From CAYQNU01 sp964419055 (lineage in GTDB: Bacteria > Bacteroidota > Bacteroidia > Flavobacteriales_D > Parvicellaceae), in assembly GCA_964419055.1 (NCBI GenBank), contig CAYQNU010000001.1:248001-312000 (forward strand): a DNA stretch of 64,000 nucleotides, read 5' to 3'. Shown one piece after another: positions 52,697 to 61,383 of the stretch. Below the pieces are notes generated by a model that saw only the letters and a program-made list of their open reading frames with translations, did no database searches and had not been told where the DNA came from. A program made the translations under genes and the position numbers. Within the stretch, counting starts at the first letter, position 1. Every line of letters starts with the position of its first letter.

Positions 52697-53077
52697 TTAA
52701 GATAACATCTCTAGTAATTTTTCAATTGTAATTCCATTGTAATTTGCATCCTTAAGATTATGTTTCATAATATCAGAATCTGATTCATAATCATCAACTA
52801 GTTCAATGTTTTTCCATGAATGCAATTCAGTTGCTGATGATTTATGCGTTTTTTCAATTTCTATGTTTCTTTCAGAAAGTAAAGTTGAAATATATCGATG
52901 ATGCCCATCAATGATTAGATTATCACAAGTTTTGATAGGAGGTAACTTTATATCTAAACACATTTTATTATATAATCGAATTATAATTGGTAGAGATAAT
53001 CTATTTTGGGTAGGAAGAAGTTGAAATTCTTGAGTTAGCAATATTTCTTTTACGCGTTGTTCCGTAATTTCTATCAT
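52697..53077 (-). CDS. ParB/sulfiredoxin-fold (ParB-nuclease-like) small protein
   Basis: 126 residues. KTCDNLIIDGHHRYISTLLSERNIEIEK is the ParB-N/Srx motif (D-G-x-H-R). The N-terminal half is a short alpha/beta domain and the end is helical. This single-domain form lacks the HTH of plasmid ParB. Such proteins occur in mobile and conflict contexts. It lies about 100 bases upstream of the HAD gene, with which it may work. Confidence 0.75.
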   Translation of the reverse strand: MIEITEQRVKEILLTQEFQLLPTQNRLSLPIIIRLYNKMCLDIKLPPIKTCDNLIIDGHHRYISTLLSERNIEIEKTHKSSATELHSWKNIELVDDYESDSDIMKHNLKDANYNGITIEKLLEMLS

Positions 53078-53169
53078 AGTTTTAGATGTAATTTTTTGTA
53101 AAAGTACATTATTTTCAATTTTTTTATTATTATGGGTTACCTTTTAGAGTGTTTCAATATATAAAAACA

Positions 53170-53808
53170 CTACCTCAACATCTCTTTCATTTCACTCAAA
53201 ATGACAGCCGTTGCGCCCCAAACTTTTTTGTCGTGTAAATCAAAATAAGGAATTTCCATAGATATTGGATTCACAGTGCCTCTGCCAACGGTTTGGCGGG
53301 TAACTCTTACTCGTGAATCATCAAACAAATGTTCCATAGGAATGGTCAATAATTCGCTAACTTCATAACTATCGGTTATAAAGGTGGGGGTTGATGAACA
53401 GTGAGCCACAAAAGGTGTGACGTACATTTTACTAGGTGGAATAAATACTTCTGATAATTGCCCCAACACTTCAACGGTTGCTGCCTGCACTCCAATTTCC
53501 TCTTCCATTTCGCGCAGTGCAGCTTCTAAAAAGGTTTCTGAGGCTTCTAATTTACCGCCTGGAAAACTAACTTGTCCACCGTGCACACCTTCATAATCGG
53601 GTCGTTGAATCAACGCAAAATGACAGGTTTCTTGAATCGGAAAAAGCAATAGCATAACTGCCGCTTTCCTATATAATGCTCGTTCCACAGCACCCAATTC
53701 ATTGGGATTTATGTTTCTATAAGGAGCCATTATTTTGTGAGCTTCAAAACCGGGTAGGGGTTGTGTAATTCTTGTGCGAAGTGTCGCTATTACCTTTTGA
53801 TGATTCAT
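53170..53808 (-). CDS. NUDIX hydrolase, CoA pyrophosphatase-like (NudL)
   Basis: 212 residues. The Nudix box is GGKLEASETFLEAALREMEEEIG. The flanking ALIQRPDYEGVHGGQVSFPGG fits the CoA-diphosphatase subgroup (NudL/Nudt7). The family hydrolyses CoA to phosphopantetheine and 3',5'-ADP. The C-terminal 20 codons are duplicated 1.2 kb downstream on the same strand, beyond two foreign-looking genes. Confidence 0.9.
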   Translation of the reverse strand: MNHQKVIATLRTRITQPLPGFEAHKIMAPYRNINPNELGAVERALYRKAAVMLLLFPIQETCHFALIQRPDYEGVHGGQVSFPGGKLEASETFLEAALREMEEEIGVQAATVEVLGQLSEVFIPPSKMYVTPFVAHCSSTPTFITDSYEVSELLTIPMEHLFDDSRVRVTRQTVGRGTVNPISMEIPYFDLHDKKVWGATAVILSEMKEMLR

Positions 53809-54175
53809 GATTCAAAAATACAACCTATCGTTATGAGTTAGGATTCATTTGGTTAAAATATAAATTCGTTTTGGTTTGTTGGTTTGAAGAAGTACAAAGT
53901 TGGGCTGTTTCTTAGTATAGGTTTTCCAACCATTTTTCATTATCCATCAAACATTATACCTTGGTCTCCGTCCTTCTCGATACAAAAATCTATTTTTATT
54001 CAAACGCTTTACTTTTTGATAAAATTTACGATTTTCACTCGTAGTGACTAATAACCAAATAACTGAGTAACCTTCTAACTGAACAACCAAAAAAAACCTT
54101 CCAACTAAAGAACTGAATAATGCAGATGCGTGGTCTGCATCAAGACAAGCTCTGCTTCGTCTCGACCGAACAACC
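53809..54175 (+). other. Spacer with low-complexity repeats and hairpins
   Basis: No gene seen. Imperfect copies of ACTGA-xx-AACC-type units lie at 54061-54119. Two stems follow: ATGCAGA/TCTGCAT at 54120-54140 and AGACAAGC/GCTT(c)GTCT at 54143-54162, the latter 14 bases beyond the stop of the EEP gene. Confidence 0.55.
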
Positions 54176-55234
54176 TTACTTCCGTTCTCTGATCAAAAAC
54201 AAATACACTGGAAAGTGATCGGAATATCCACCTTGGTAGGTAGATCCCACATAAGTTCTAAAAGGATATCCTGCGAAGTTTCCATCCGGATTTTGAAGAA
54301 AAGGTTTGTTAAATACTTTGAATTTGAAGAAGCGTAAATCATTGTATTCTCCTTTAACGTCTACCAATGATTGCGTAAGAATCATTTGGTCAAACAAATT
54401 CCAAGCGTCACGCCAAGCCAATGTTCCAATACCTTTGTTATACGATTCTTCTGAGGCATTAAAAAGATTGTTGGGCTCTAATTGGTCCATTTTGCCATTA
54501 CCGGCCAATACTTTTTTTACACTTGGACTTTTTGGATCGTCATTTAAGTCGCCCATTAAAATTACTTTTGCATTAGGATCAGCTTTTTTTAATGAATCAA
54601 TAATGTGCAGTCCTAAACGAGCGGCAGCCATTCTTAAATGCGCACTTTTTTTCTCACCACCACTCCTAGATGGCCAGTGCCCAACAATAAAATGAGTTTT
54701 TTCGCCCAATAATTCTCCCGACACTAATAATTGATCTCTTGATTTAAAACTGGTGTCTCCTTCAATTTTTAATGTATATGATTTACTTGATGTTACTTTA
54801 AAATATTTAGGTTGGTATAATAAGCCTACATCTACTCCACGTCTGTCAGGAGAATTATAATGTACAATAGCATAATTTCTTCCTCTTAACTTCTCTGTTT
54901 TTACTAAATCTTCCAACACCATTTTATTCTCAATTTCACAAACGCCCAACACAGCGGGTCCGTCTGGAGTAATTTCGGTTCCCATTTCGGAAATAACACG
55001 TGACATGTTATTTAATTTTTCGTAATACTTTTTTGAATTCCACTTTTTATCTCCTTCTGGGGTAAATTCGGCATCGTTAACATCCGGTGTATCAAGGGTA
55101 TCAAAGAGATTTTCGAGGTTATAGAATCCGATACAAGCTACATCGTATTTCTTGTTTGGATCGAGAGTTTGAGCGCTAAACGATGCATTTGTTAATATAC
55201 CGATTACAATTGTTAACAATAATTTATTCTTCAT
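54176..55234 (-). CDS. Secreted endonuclease/exonuclease/phosphatase (EEP) family protein
   Basis: 352 residues, with a signal peptide ending NASFSA. EEP motifs: FYNLENLFDT (N), GVCEIENKMVLEDL (E), GHWPSRSGG (H), GDLNDDPKSPS (D-x-N), YSDHFPVYL (D-H). These fit a Mg-dependent nuclease or phosphatase. It diverges from a TonB receptor operon and may degrade extracellular nucleic acids or phosphodiesters for it. Confidence 0.9.
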   Translation of the reverse strand: MKNKLLLTIVIGILTNASFSAQTLDPNKKYDVACIGFYNLENLFDTLDTPDVNDAEFTPEGDKKWNSKKYYEKLNNMSRVISEMGTEITPDGPAVLGVCEIENKMVLEDLVKTEKLRGRNYAIVHYNSPDRRGVDVGLLYQPKYFKVTSSKSYTLKIEGDTSFKSRDQLLVSGELLGEKTHFIVGHWPSRSGGEKKSAHLRMAAARLGLHIIDSLKKADPNAKVILMGDLNDDPKSPSVKKVLAGNGKMDQLEPNNLFNASEESYNKGIGTLAWRDAWNLFDQMILTQSLVDVKGEYNDLRFFKFKVFNKPFLQNPDGNFAGYPFRTYVGSTYQGGYSDHFPVYLFLIRERK

Positions 55235-55270
55235 TCTACTTAATAATAACGTGATAAAAATAATTTTCTC

Positions 55271-55278
55271 TACTTTTG
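55271..55278 (+). promoter_or_regulatory. -7 promoter element of the TonB receptor operon
   Basis: TACTTTTG matches TAnnTTTG, 35 bases before the ATG at 55314. Confidence 0.55.
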
Positions 55279-55313
55279 TGGCTCCAAAAGTATATACTTA
55301 AAGTCAATTTTAA

Positions 55314-57845
55314 ATGAACATAAGGTTAATATTTAGTTTTTTGCCTTTTTTACCAGCTTTTATATTTTCACAAACCGAAGATATCGATACCGTTAAAACA
55401 ATCAAAGCCGATACAAACATTGTTCCTGTTTTGATAACTGGAGGTGATTTGCAAGATGATGAAGCACAAAACCAAGACATAAATGGTTTATTGCAATCTT
55501 CAAGAGATGTATTTACGTCTATTGCAGGTTTTAATTTTAGTGTAGCCCGCTACCGTTTTAGAGGTTATGATGGAATTCATACACAAGTACTTTTAGGTGG
55601 GATGCCCATTAATGACCCCGAAACAGGAATGGCTATTTTTGCTTATTGGGGTGGTTTAAATGACATTACCCGTTACCCTGAAACAAAAACAGGTATTGCT
55701 AGTTCACATGCTGTTTTTGGTGGAATAGGCGGTTCTTCTTCTATTAATTTAGACGCAGATGATGCAAGAAAGGGGACTAAAGTTTCGTATGCCGCTACTA
55801 ATAGAACCTATTATAATAGAGCTATGATTACTCACAGCACAGGTATGCTGAAAAGTGGTTGGGCATTTAATGTTTCACTTTCAGGACGTTGGTCGAAAGA
55901 AGGGTATGTAGATGGAACCTATTATTCTGGTGCAAGTTATTATGCCGGAGCTACAAAAAAATTAAATGATAAAAGAAGTTTAAATTTTTCTGTTTTTGGA
56001 GCGCCAACGGTACAAGGTCGTCAAGGTATTGCTGTACAAGAGTTATATGATTTAACCGGAAATAACTATTATAACCCTTATTGGGGATATCAAAACGGTG
56101 AAAAAAGAAATGCTCGTGTTAGAAATAATCACGTTCCCTATTTAATTGTATCGGATGATTGGAAGATTAATGAAAAAAGTTCGTTAAAAACATCTGCTTA
56201 TGTGGTAGTTGGAAGAACAGGAAACACCAACTTAAATTGGTATGATGCAGCCGATCCAAGACCCGACTATTATAGAAATTTCCCAAGTTATTTGAACTCT
56301 ATTGACCAACCTGAATTGGCCCAACAAGCTACCTATAATTGGCAAAATGACATCAATACACAACAAATTGATTGGGATTTCATGATTTTTGCCAATAGTA
56401 AAAACTTGCATCAAGTTGAGAACGCCAACGGAATTGAAGGAAATACAGTAACTGGAAATCGTTCTAAATACATTGTTGAGGAATACCGAGTTGACCCAAG
56501 AAGAGCAGGTGTTTACAGTGTTTACAATACAAAACTAAATGATCGAACTCATTTAACTGTTGGTTTGAATGGATATAAACACAAATCAAAAAACTACCGT
56601 TTATTAAAAGATTTGTTAGGCGGAGATTATTGGGTTGATTTGAATCAATTTGCTGAAAGAGATTTAACCGATGAAAATGCGGGTCAAAACGATTTAAGTA
56701 CTCCAAATAAAGTAGTTGGTGTTGGAGATAAATTCAGTTATGATTATGATATCCACGTAACTTTTGTGGAAACCTTTTCAAATATTGATTTTAAATTGGG
56801 AACAAAAATAGATGGATACGGGGGGTTAGCATTGTCACATACTAATTTCTATAGAAATGGTAATCTTCAAAACGGTGCCTTTGCCGATAATTCATTAGGG
56901 GAATCTGAAAAACAAAAGTTTTATAACTACGGTATAAAAGGAGGTTTAGTATACAAAATTACAGGCCGTCATTTAATCACATTGAATTTGATGAATGCCA
57001 CCAAAGCACCGGTAGCTCAAAATGCATTTACCTCTCCTCGTACTAGAAATGAAATTGTTGCCAATCTTGAAAACTTAGAAATCCTTTCCGGAGATATTAA
57101 TTACATCATTAGATATCCAAAATTTAAGGCTCGCTTTACAGGCTTTTATACAGAAGTAAATAATCAAACTTGGGCACGTAGTTTTTACCACGATGAATAT
57201 TTGACTTTTGTCAACTATATGATGTATGATATGGATCAATTGTTTATGGGAATTGAGGCCGGTGCTGAATATAATGTGACTCCTACATGGCAAGTGAATG
57301 GAGCCTTTACCACTGCTGAATACTTGTATAACAATCGTCCAAAAGCCGCTATTGTAAGAGATAACTCAAGAGAAGTGATTGCTGAGGCGCGTGAAATTTA
57401 TTTGCAAAACTACAAAATAGGGGGAATGCCTCAAACAGCAGGTTCTATTGGTTTAAAATACAGTTCACCAAAATATTGGTGGGTTGCTGCCAATTTTAAT
57501 TATTTAGCTGAAATTTATTTAGATCCTAATCCAGACCGTAGAACAGCTGAAGCATTGGATGGGTATGTTGAATCTGATCCTCAAGTTGCCTTATTATTAG
57601 ATCAAGAAAAATTGCCAAATGGATACACATTAAACCTTTCTGGTGGAAAATCTTGGAGAATTGAAAGCAACAACTCCTACATTCGTTTGAATGCTAACAT
57701 CAACAATTTATTAAACAACACCTCGTTTATCACAGGCGGATTTGAACAATTGCGTTATGATGCAGCCCAAATTGATAAATTCCCGTCTAAATACAGCTAC
57801 ACTTTTGGATTGAACTACTTTGTTATGTTAACATATCAGTTTTAA
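55314..57845 (+). CDS. TonB-dependent receptor
   Basis: 843 residues with signal peptide (PAFIFSQ). There is no carboxypeptidase-regulatory domain, unlike the ZnuD-like one. The plug shows INGLLQSSRDVFTSIAGFNFSVARYRFRGYDGIHTQVLLGG, and the barrel is rich in aromatics and ends TFGLNYFVMLTYQF. It starts a TonB receptor - DUF5689 lipoprotein - T9SS cargo operon. The substrate may be a product of the EEP nuclease, by location only. Confidence 0.88.
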   Translation: MNIRLIFSFLPFLPAFIFSQTEDIDTVKTIKADTNIVPVLITGGDLQDDEAQNQDINGLLQSSRDVFTSIAGFNFSVARYRFRGYDGIHTQVLLGGMPINDPETGMAIFAYWGGLNDITRYPETKTGIASSHAVFGGIGGSSSINLDADDARKGTKVSYAATNRTYYNRAMITHSTGMLKSGWAFNVSLSGRWSKEGYVDGTYYSGASYYAGATKKLNDKRSLNFSVFGAPTVQGRQGIAVQELYDLTGNNYYNPYWGYQNGEKRNARVRNNHVPYLIVSDDWKINEKSSLKTSAYVVVGRTGNTNLNWYDAADPRPDYYRNFPSYLNSIDQPELAQQATYNWQNDINTQQIDWDFMIFANSKNLHQVENANGIEGNTVTGNRSKYIVEEYRVDPRRAGVYSVYNTKLNDRTHLTVGLNGYKHKSKNYRLLKDLLGGDYWVDLNQFAERDLTDENAGQNDLSTPNKVVGVGDKFSYDYDIHVTFVETFSNIDFKLGTKIDGYGGLALSHTNFYRNGNLQNGAFADNSLGESEKQKFYNYGIKGGLVYKITGRHLITLNLMNATKAPVAQNAFTSPRTRNEIVANLENLEILSGDINYIIRYPKFKARFTGFYTEVNNQTWARSFYHDEYLTFVNYMMYDMDQLFMGIEAGAEYNVTPTWQVNGAFTTAEYLYNNRPKAAIVRDNSREVIAEAREIYLQNYKIGGMPQTAGSIGLKYSSPKYWWVAANFNYLAEIYLDPNPDRRTAEALDGYVESDPQVALLLDQEKLPNGYTLNLSGGKSWRIESNNSYIRLNANINNLLNNTSFITGGFEQLRYDAAQIDKFPSKYSYTFGLNYFVMLTYQF

Positions 57846-57895
57846 TTCAATAAATATTTACAAATAAAAAAGTACGAATTAGTTTATTATAATAT

Positions 57896-59167
57896 ATGAA
57901 AAAATCAATTTTAGGTCTTGGAATGCTAGCAATTGTGGGACAATTAATCTTTTCTTCTTGTGAAAGAGAATACGATAAACCACCTTTGGCCGAAATACCT
58001 GTTGGAAATGTAATCGATATAGCTACCTTAAAAGGAATGTATGCCGGTTTGAATGTTTCAATTACGGAGGATTATTCGGTTTATGCTGTAGTTACGGCAG
58101 ATGAAACAACTGGTAACTTTTATAAAGAAGCCTATATTCAAGATCCTTCGGGAGCTATTAAGTTACGTTTATTGGCTTCAGGAGGTTTGTATATTGGAGA
58201 CTCTATTCGCGTGGCATTGAAAGGTACCGTGTTAAGCAACTACAATGGCTTACTTCAATTAGATTCAGTAGATGTAGATAAAAACGTTATTAAACAAGCG
58301 GTTGGGAAATACATTACTCCTACCGTTTATGGATTAGATCAAATTTCAGCTGGTCTACAATCACAATTAGTACGTATAAATGATGTAGAATTTGTAGCGG
58401 CAGAATTGGGTCAAACTTGGGCAAATGCCATAACTCAATTTAGTGTAAACCACAATTTAACAGATTGTAATGGTAATACTCGTTTATTAAGAACAAGTGG
58501 TTATTCAGATTTTGCAGGTCAAGTTATTCCTCAAGGTAATGGTTATATCACAGCCATAGTTGGTGTTTTTAATGCTGATGTTCAATTGTATGTGAGAACA
58601 CCAAATGAAGCTGTATTTACAAATGCACGTTGCACAGGTGGAGGAACAGTAACTTGTAATCCATTAGTGGCCTTAAGCGAACCTTTTTCAACGCATACTC
58701 AAGGAGGAACCGTTTCTGATTTTTGTTGGTCAACAACTTCTACTTCCGGAACGCCTCAGTGGATAATTGGCGATATTTCGGGTAACAAAAATGCTATTGC
58801 TTCATTGAGTGGAACATCCAACAGTGGATCACAAAATATGTGGATGGTGAGCCCTGAAATTACTTATGCTTCTTCGAACACCTTATCTTTTATGAGTGCT
58901 GTTTTAAACTATAATCACAATGGTCTTCAAGTATACGTTTTAACAAACTATACTGCCGATCCAAATACAGCAACACAAACCTTAATTTCTTCAGCCACGC
59001 TTGCAGGTAGCGGAACAGGAAACAATGTGTTTGTTGGGTCAGGAACTATTCCACTAAACACTTTTGGAATTTCAGGTACCTACCGAATTGGATTTAAATA
59101 CACAGGTAACCCAGGAGCTGGGCAAACCACAACCTACAAAATTGATGATGTAATCATCTCTCAATAA
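57896..59167 (+). CDS. DUF5689 domain lipoprotein
   Basis: 423 residues with lipobox FSSC. IATLKGMYAGLNVSITEDYSVYAVVTADETTGNFYKEAYIQDPSGAI is the OB-like DUF5689 start (to about residue 245). A beta domain of the choice-of-anchor J type follows (AIASLSGTSNSGSQNMWMVSPEI). Outer-surface partner of the TonB receptor 50 bases upstream. Confidence 0.85.
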   Translation: MKKSILGLGMLAIVGQLIFSSCEREYDKPPLAEIPVGNVIDIATLKGMYAGLNVSITEDYSVYAVVTADETTGNFYKEAYIQDPSGAIKLRLLASGGLYIGDSIRVALKGTVLSNYNGLLQLDSVDVDKNVIKQAVGKYITPTVYGLDQISAGLQSQLVRINDVEFVAAELGQTWANAITQFSVNHNLTDCNGNTRLLRTSGYSDFAGQVIPQGNGYITAIVGVFNADVQLYVRTPNEAVFTNARCTGGGTVTCNPLVALSEPFSTHTQGGTVSDFCWSTTSTSGTPQWIIGDISGNKNAIASLSGTSNSGSQNMWMVSPEITYASSNTLSFMSAVLNYNHNGLQVYVLTNYTADPNTATQTLISSATLAGSGTGNNVFVGSGTIPLNTFGISGTYRIGFKYTGNPGAGQTTTYKIDDVIISQ

Positions 59168-59200
59168 GTTAAAAAAACAAACAATTAATATCTCTACAAA

Positions 59201-60538
59201 ATGAAAAAACTTTACATTTTAAGCTTATCGCTTTTATCGATGGCTAGCGTTAATGCGCAGGTTGTCTTCACATCAGATTTGTCATCTTGGGCTTCAAATC
59301 TTCCTACAGATTTTATGGGTTCAAAATCAAACATTAGCCCAACAAACGTGGTTGAAGTTACTGTTGGGGCTATGTATGGAACTTCTTTAGCTCAATTAAT
59401 TGAAACGACTTCAACACACAAAAGATTCTCAACTCAACCAATGGCTGTTACTGCCTCTCAAGGGTATGAAGTAAAAGTTTGGGCCAAAGGAAGTGGTGAT
59501 ATTCGTTTTGGAATGTTTGATGACAATACAGGAACAGGCGGTGGATATATTGCTTATACTTCTTATCAAACAGTAAACGCAACAACGTCTACCATGTATA
59601 TGGCAACCATTTCGGCAACTAATACAACTGCCAATGGTGAGTTTATTATTTCTGTAAGAAATACAATTGCTCCTCAACACATTCAAATCGATAGTGTATC
59701 CATTGAAGAAGTTGTTGTTGCTCCTCCAACAACTGTTTCTGTTTATGACATTCAGTATTCAACGGCTACTCCAGCAGATTCTCCGTATGATGGTCAAATT
59801 GTAAACACAGGTGGTATTGTAACGTATGTTAGAGCTAGCGGTGGATTTTACATCAGCAGCGGAACAGGTCCTTGGAGTGGTGTTTATGTTTACTCAACGT
59901 TGAGCCCATCTCCAGTTGCTATAGGCGATTCTGTTACTTTTTCTGCTGAAGTTGATGAATTCAATGGATTAACAGAATTAAAATTCCCTACAAATTTAGT
60001 GGTAGTAAGTCAAGGAAATTTCTTTTTTGCAACTCCCGTAACTACTGGTACTGCAATGACTGAGCCTTATGAAGGATGTTTTGTATCGGCTTGTGGACAA
60101 TGTACAGCTGCTGACAATTCTTTTGGTGATTGGATTTTAAATGATGGTTCTGGAGATGCTGAAATTGGAGATTTCTTTTTCACTAATACAGGAATTGCTG
60201 GAAACAACTACAATACAAAAGGAATCATTGATTTTGCTTTTAACTTCTTTGGTTGGTTACCAAGAAACGCTGGAGATGTGCAACAAACACCTTCTTGTGT
60301 AAGTGCTATCAATGAATTGGAAAATGTATATACATTATATCCTAATCCTACAGAAGATATTGTGTACATTAATTTTACCACTGCTGGAAACTATGTTGTT
60401 ACGTTAACTGATATGACTGGAAAAGTTATTGAAAACACTACATTTAATGGTAACAATACACTTGATTTAAGTGATTTATCAAACGGTGTTTATTTTATAA
60501 CTGTAAATAACAGAACCACCAAATTGGTAAAAAAATAA
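59201..60538 (+). CDS. T9SS type-A sorting domain protein with OB-like domain
   Basis: 445 residues. Signal peptide ends ASVNAQ. An N-terminal beta domain (about 30-175) precedes an OB-like domain (SVYDIQYSTATPADSPYDGQIVNTGGIVTYV, about 180-345) related to nuclease-associated OB folds. The C-terminal T9SS type-A domain (YTLYPNPTEDIVYINF ... NGVYFITV ... KLVKK) is about 370-445. Exported by T9SS; may bind nucleic acid or other cargo for the receptor. Last gene of the operon, with terminator. Confidence 0.88.
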   Translation: MKKLYILSLSLLSMASVNAQVVFTSDLSSWASNLPTDFMGSKSNISPTNVVEVTVGAMYGTSLAQLIETTSTHKRFSTQPMAVTASQGYEVKVWAKGSGDIRFGMFDDNTGTGGGYIAYTSYQTVNATTSTMYMATISATNTTANGEFIISVRNTIAPQHIQIDSVSIEEVVVAPPTTVSVYDIQYSTATPADSPYDGQIVNTGGIVTYVRASGGFYISSGTGPWSGVYVYSTLSPSPVAIGDSVTFSAEVDEFNGLTELKFPTNLVVVSQGNFFFATPVTTGTAMTEPYEGCFVSACGQCTAADNSFGDWILNDGSGDAEIGDFFFTNTGIAGNNYNTKGIIDFAFNFFGWLPRNAGDVQQTPSCVSAINELENVYTLYPNPTEDIVYINFTTAGNYVVTLTDMTGKVIENTTFNGNNTLDLSDLSNGVYFITVNNRTTKLVKK

Positions 60539-60560
60539 TCTCCATTTGATACTATTTTTA

Positions 60561-60589
60561 AAAACCCTATCATTCGGTAGGGTTTTTTT
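60561..60589 (+). terminator. Rho-independent terminator
   Basis: AAAACCCTA and TAGGGTTTT form a 9-bp stem around an 8-base loop, then a T tract. It ends the TonB/DUF5689/T9SS operon. Confidence 0.88.
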
Positions 60590-60677
60590 GTATATTTACG
60601 TTTTAAAAATAGCATTACTTAACCCACCCTACCGCTTTTTAACCACCTCAGAATATTGATTTGAGCTTGTTAATGGC

Positions 60678-61382
60678 ATGTTAAATACAAAAATCTATAG
60701 ATCGATGGTTAGAGTAATTTTGATTTTGGGTATGGTCTATTTTGGGTGCAAGAGCGCCTATGCTCAACAAGTGTTGACCGTCAATTTTACAGAAGTAGAA
60801 GCTTCTATCAACAATGCTACATCGTCCTATTACTATCCAAAATTAATGGAGCGTTTCCAAAAATTTGATAGTACTCTAACGGCACAAGATTTTCATCACA
60901 TATACTACGGTAACTATTTTCAACCTGAATATTTGCCTTATTCCACTAATGAGTCTCAAAAACAATTATATAATTTATTAAGAACACGTGAATTTAATGA
61001 GGCGTTGATACATGGAAAATTAGCGTTTACTCAAGAGCCGCTTAATCTAAAAGTACTTTTTGGAATGTATGTCTGCTATTCCAATTTGGGCGAAACAAAA
61101 CTTGCCGACAACTATTTGTTTCTCTACTATGGTTTATTGTCGGCACTATTCAATTCAGGCGATGGTAAAAGCGTAGAAACTGCTTTTGTGGTGCTTTCTG
61201 TAGATGATGAATATGAAATGGTAGCCTCTTTGAATTTACGCGTTAAAAAGCAAGAATTAGTTCTTGGGCCTACCGATGTGTTGCACGTTGAGAAAAACAA
61301 ATCCAGCAAAAAGAAAGGGCCAAAATATAAGCGTATGTATTTTAATGTATCCTTACCTTTTATGTTTTTGAATAAGAAGTAG
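60678..61382 (+). CDS. DUF4919 family secreted protein
   Basis: 234 residues. Signal peptide (about 1-29; KSAYAQQ). KFDSTLTAQDFHHIYYGNYFQPEYLPYS is the DUF4919 landmark, followed by TPR-like helices (EFNEALIHGKLAF). The function of DUF4919 is unknown. M10 (60705) is an alternative start. Convergent with the OmpA-like gene with one base between stops. Confidence 0.82.
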   Translation: MLNTKIYRSMVRVILILGMVYFGCKSAYAQQVLTVNFTEVEASINNATSSYYYPKLMERFQKFDSTLTAQDFHHIYYGNYFQPEYLPYSTNESQKQLYNLLRTREFNEALIHGKLAFTQEPLNLKVLFGMYVCYSNLGETKLADNYLFLYYGLLSALFNSGDGKSVETAFVVLSVDDEYEMVASLNLRVKKQELVLGPTDVLHVEKNKSSKKKGPKYKRMYFNVSLPFMFLNKK

Positions 61383-61383
61383 A

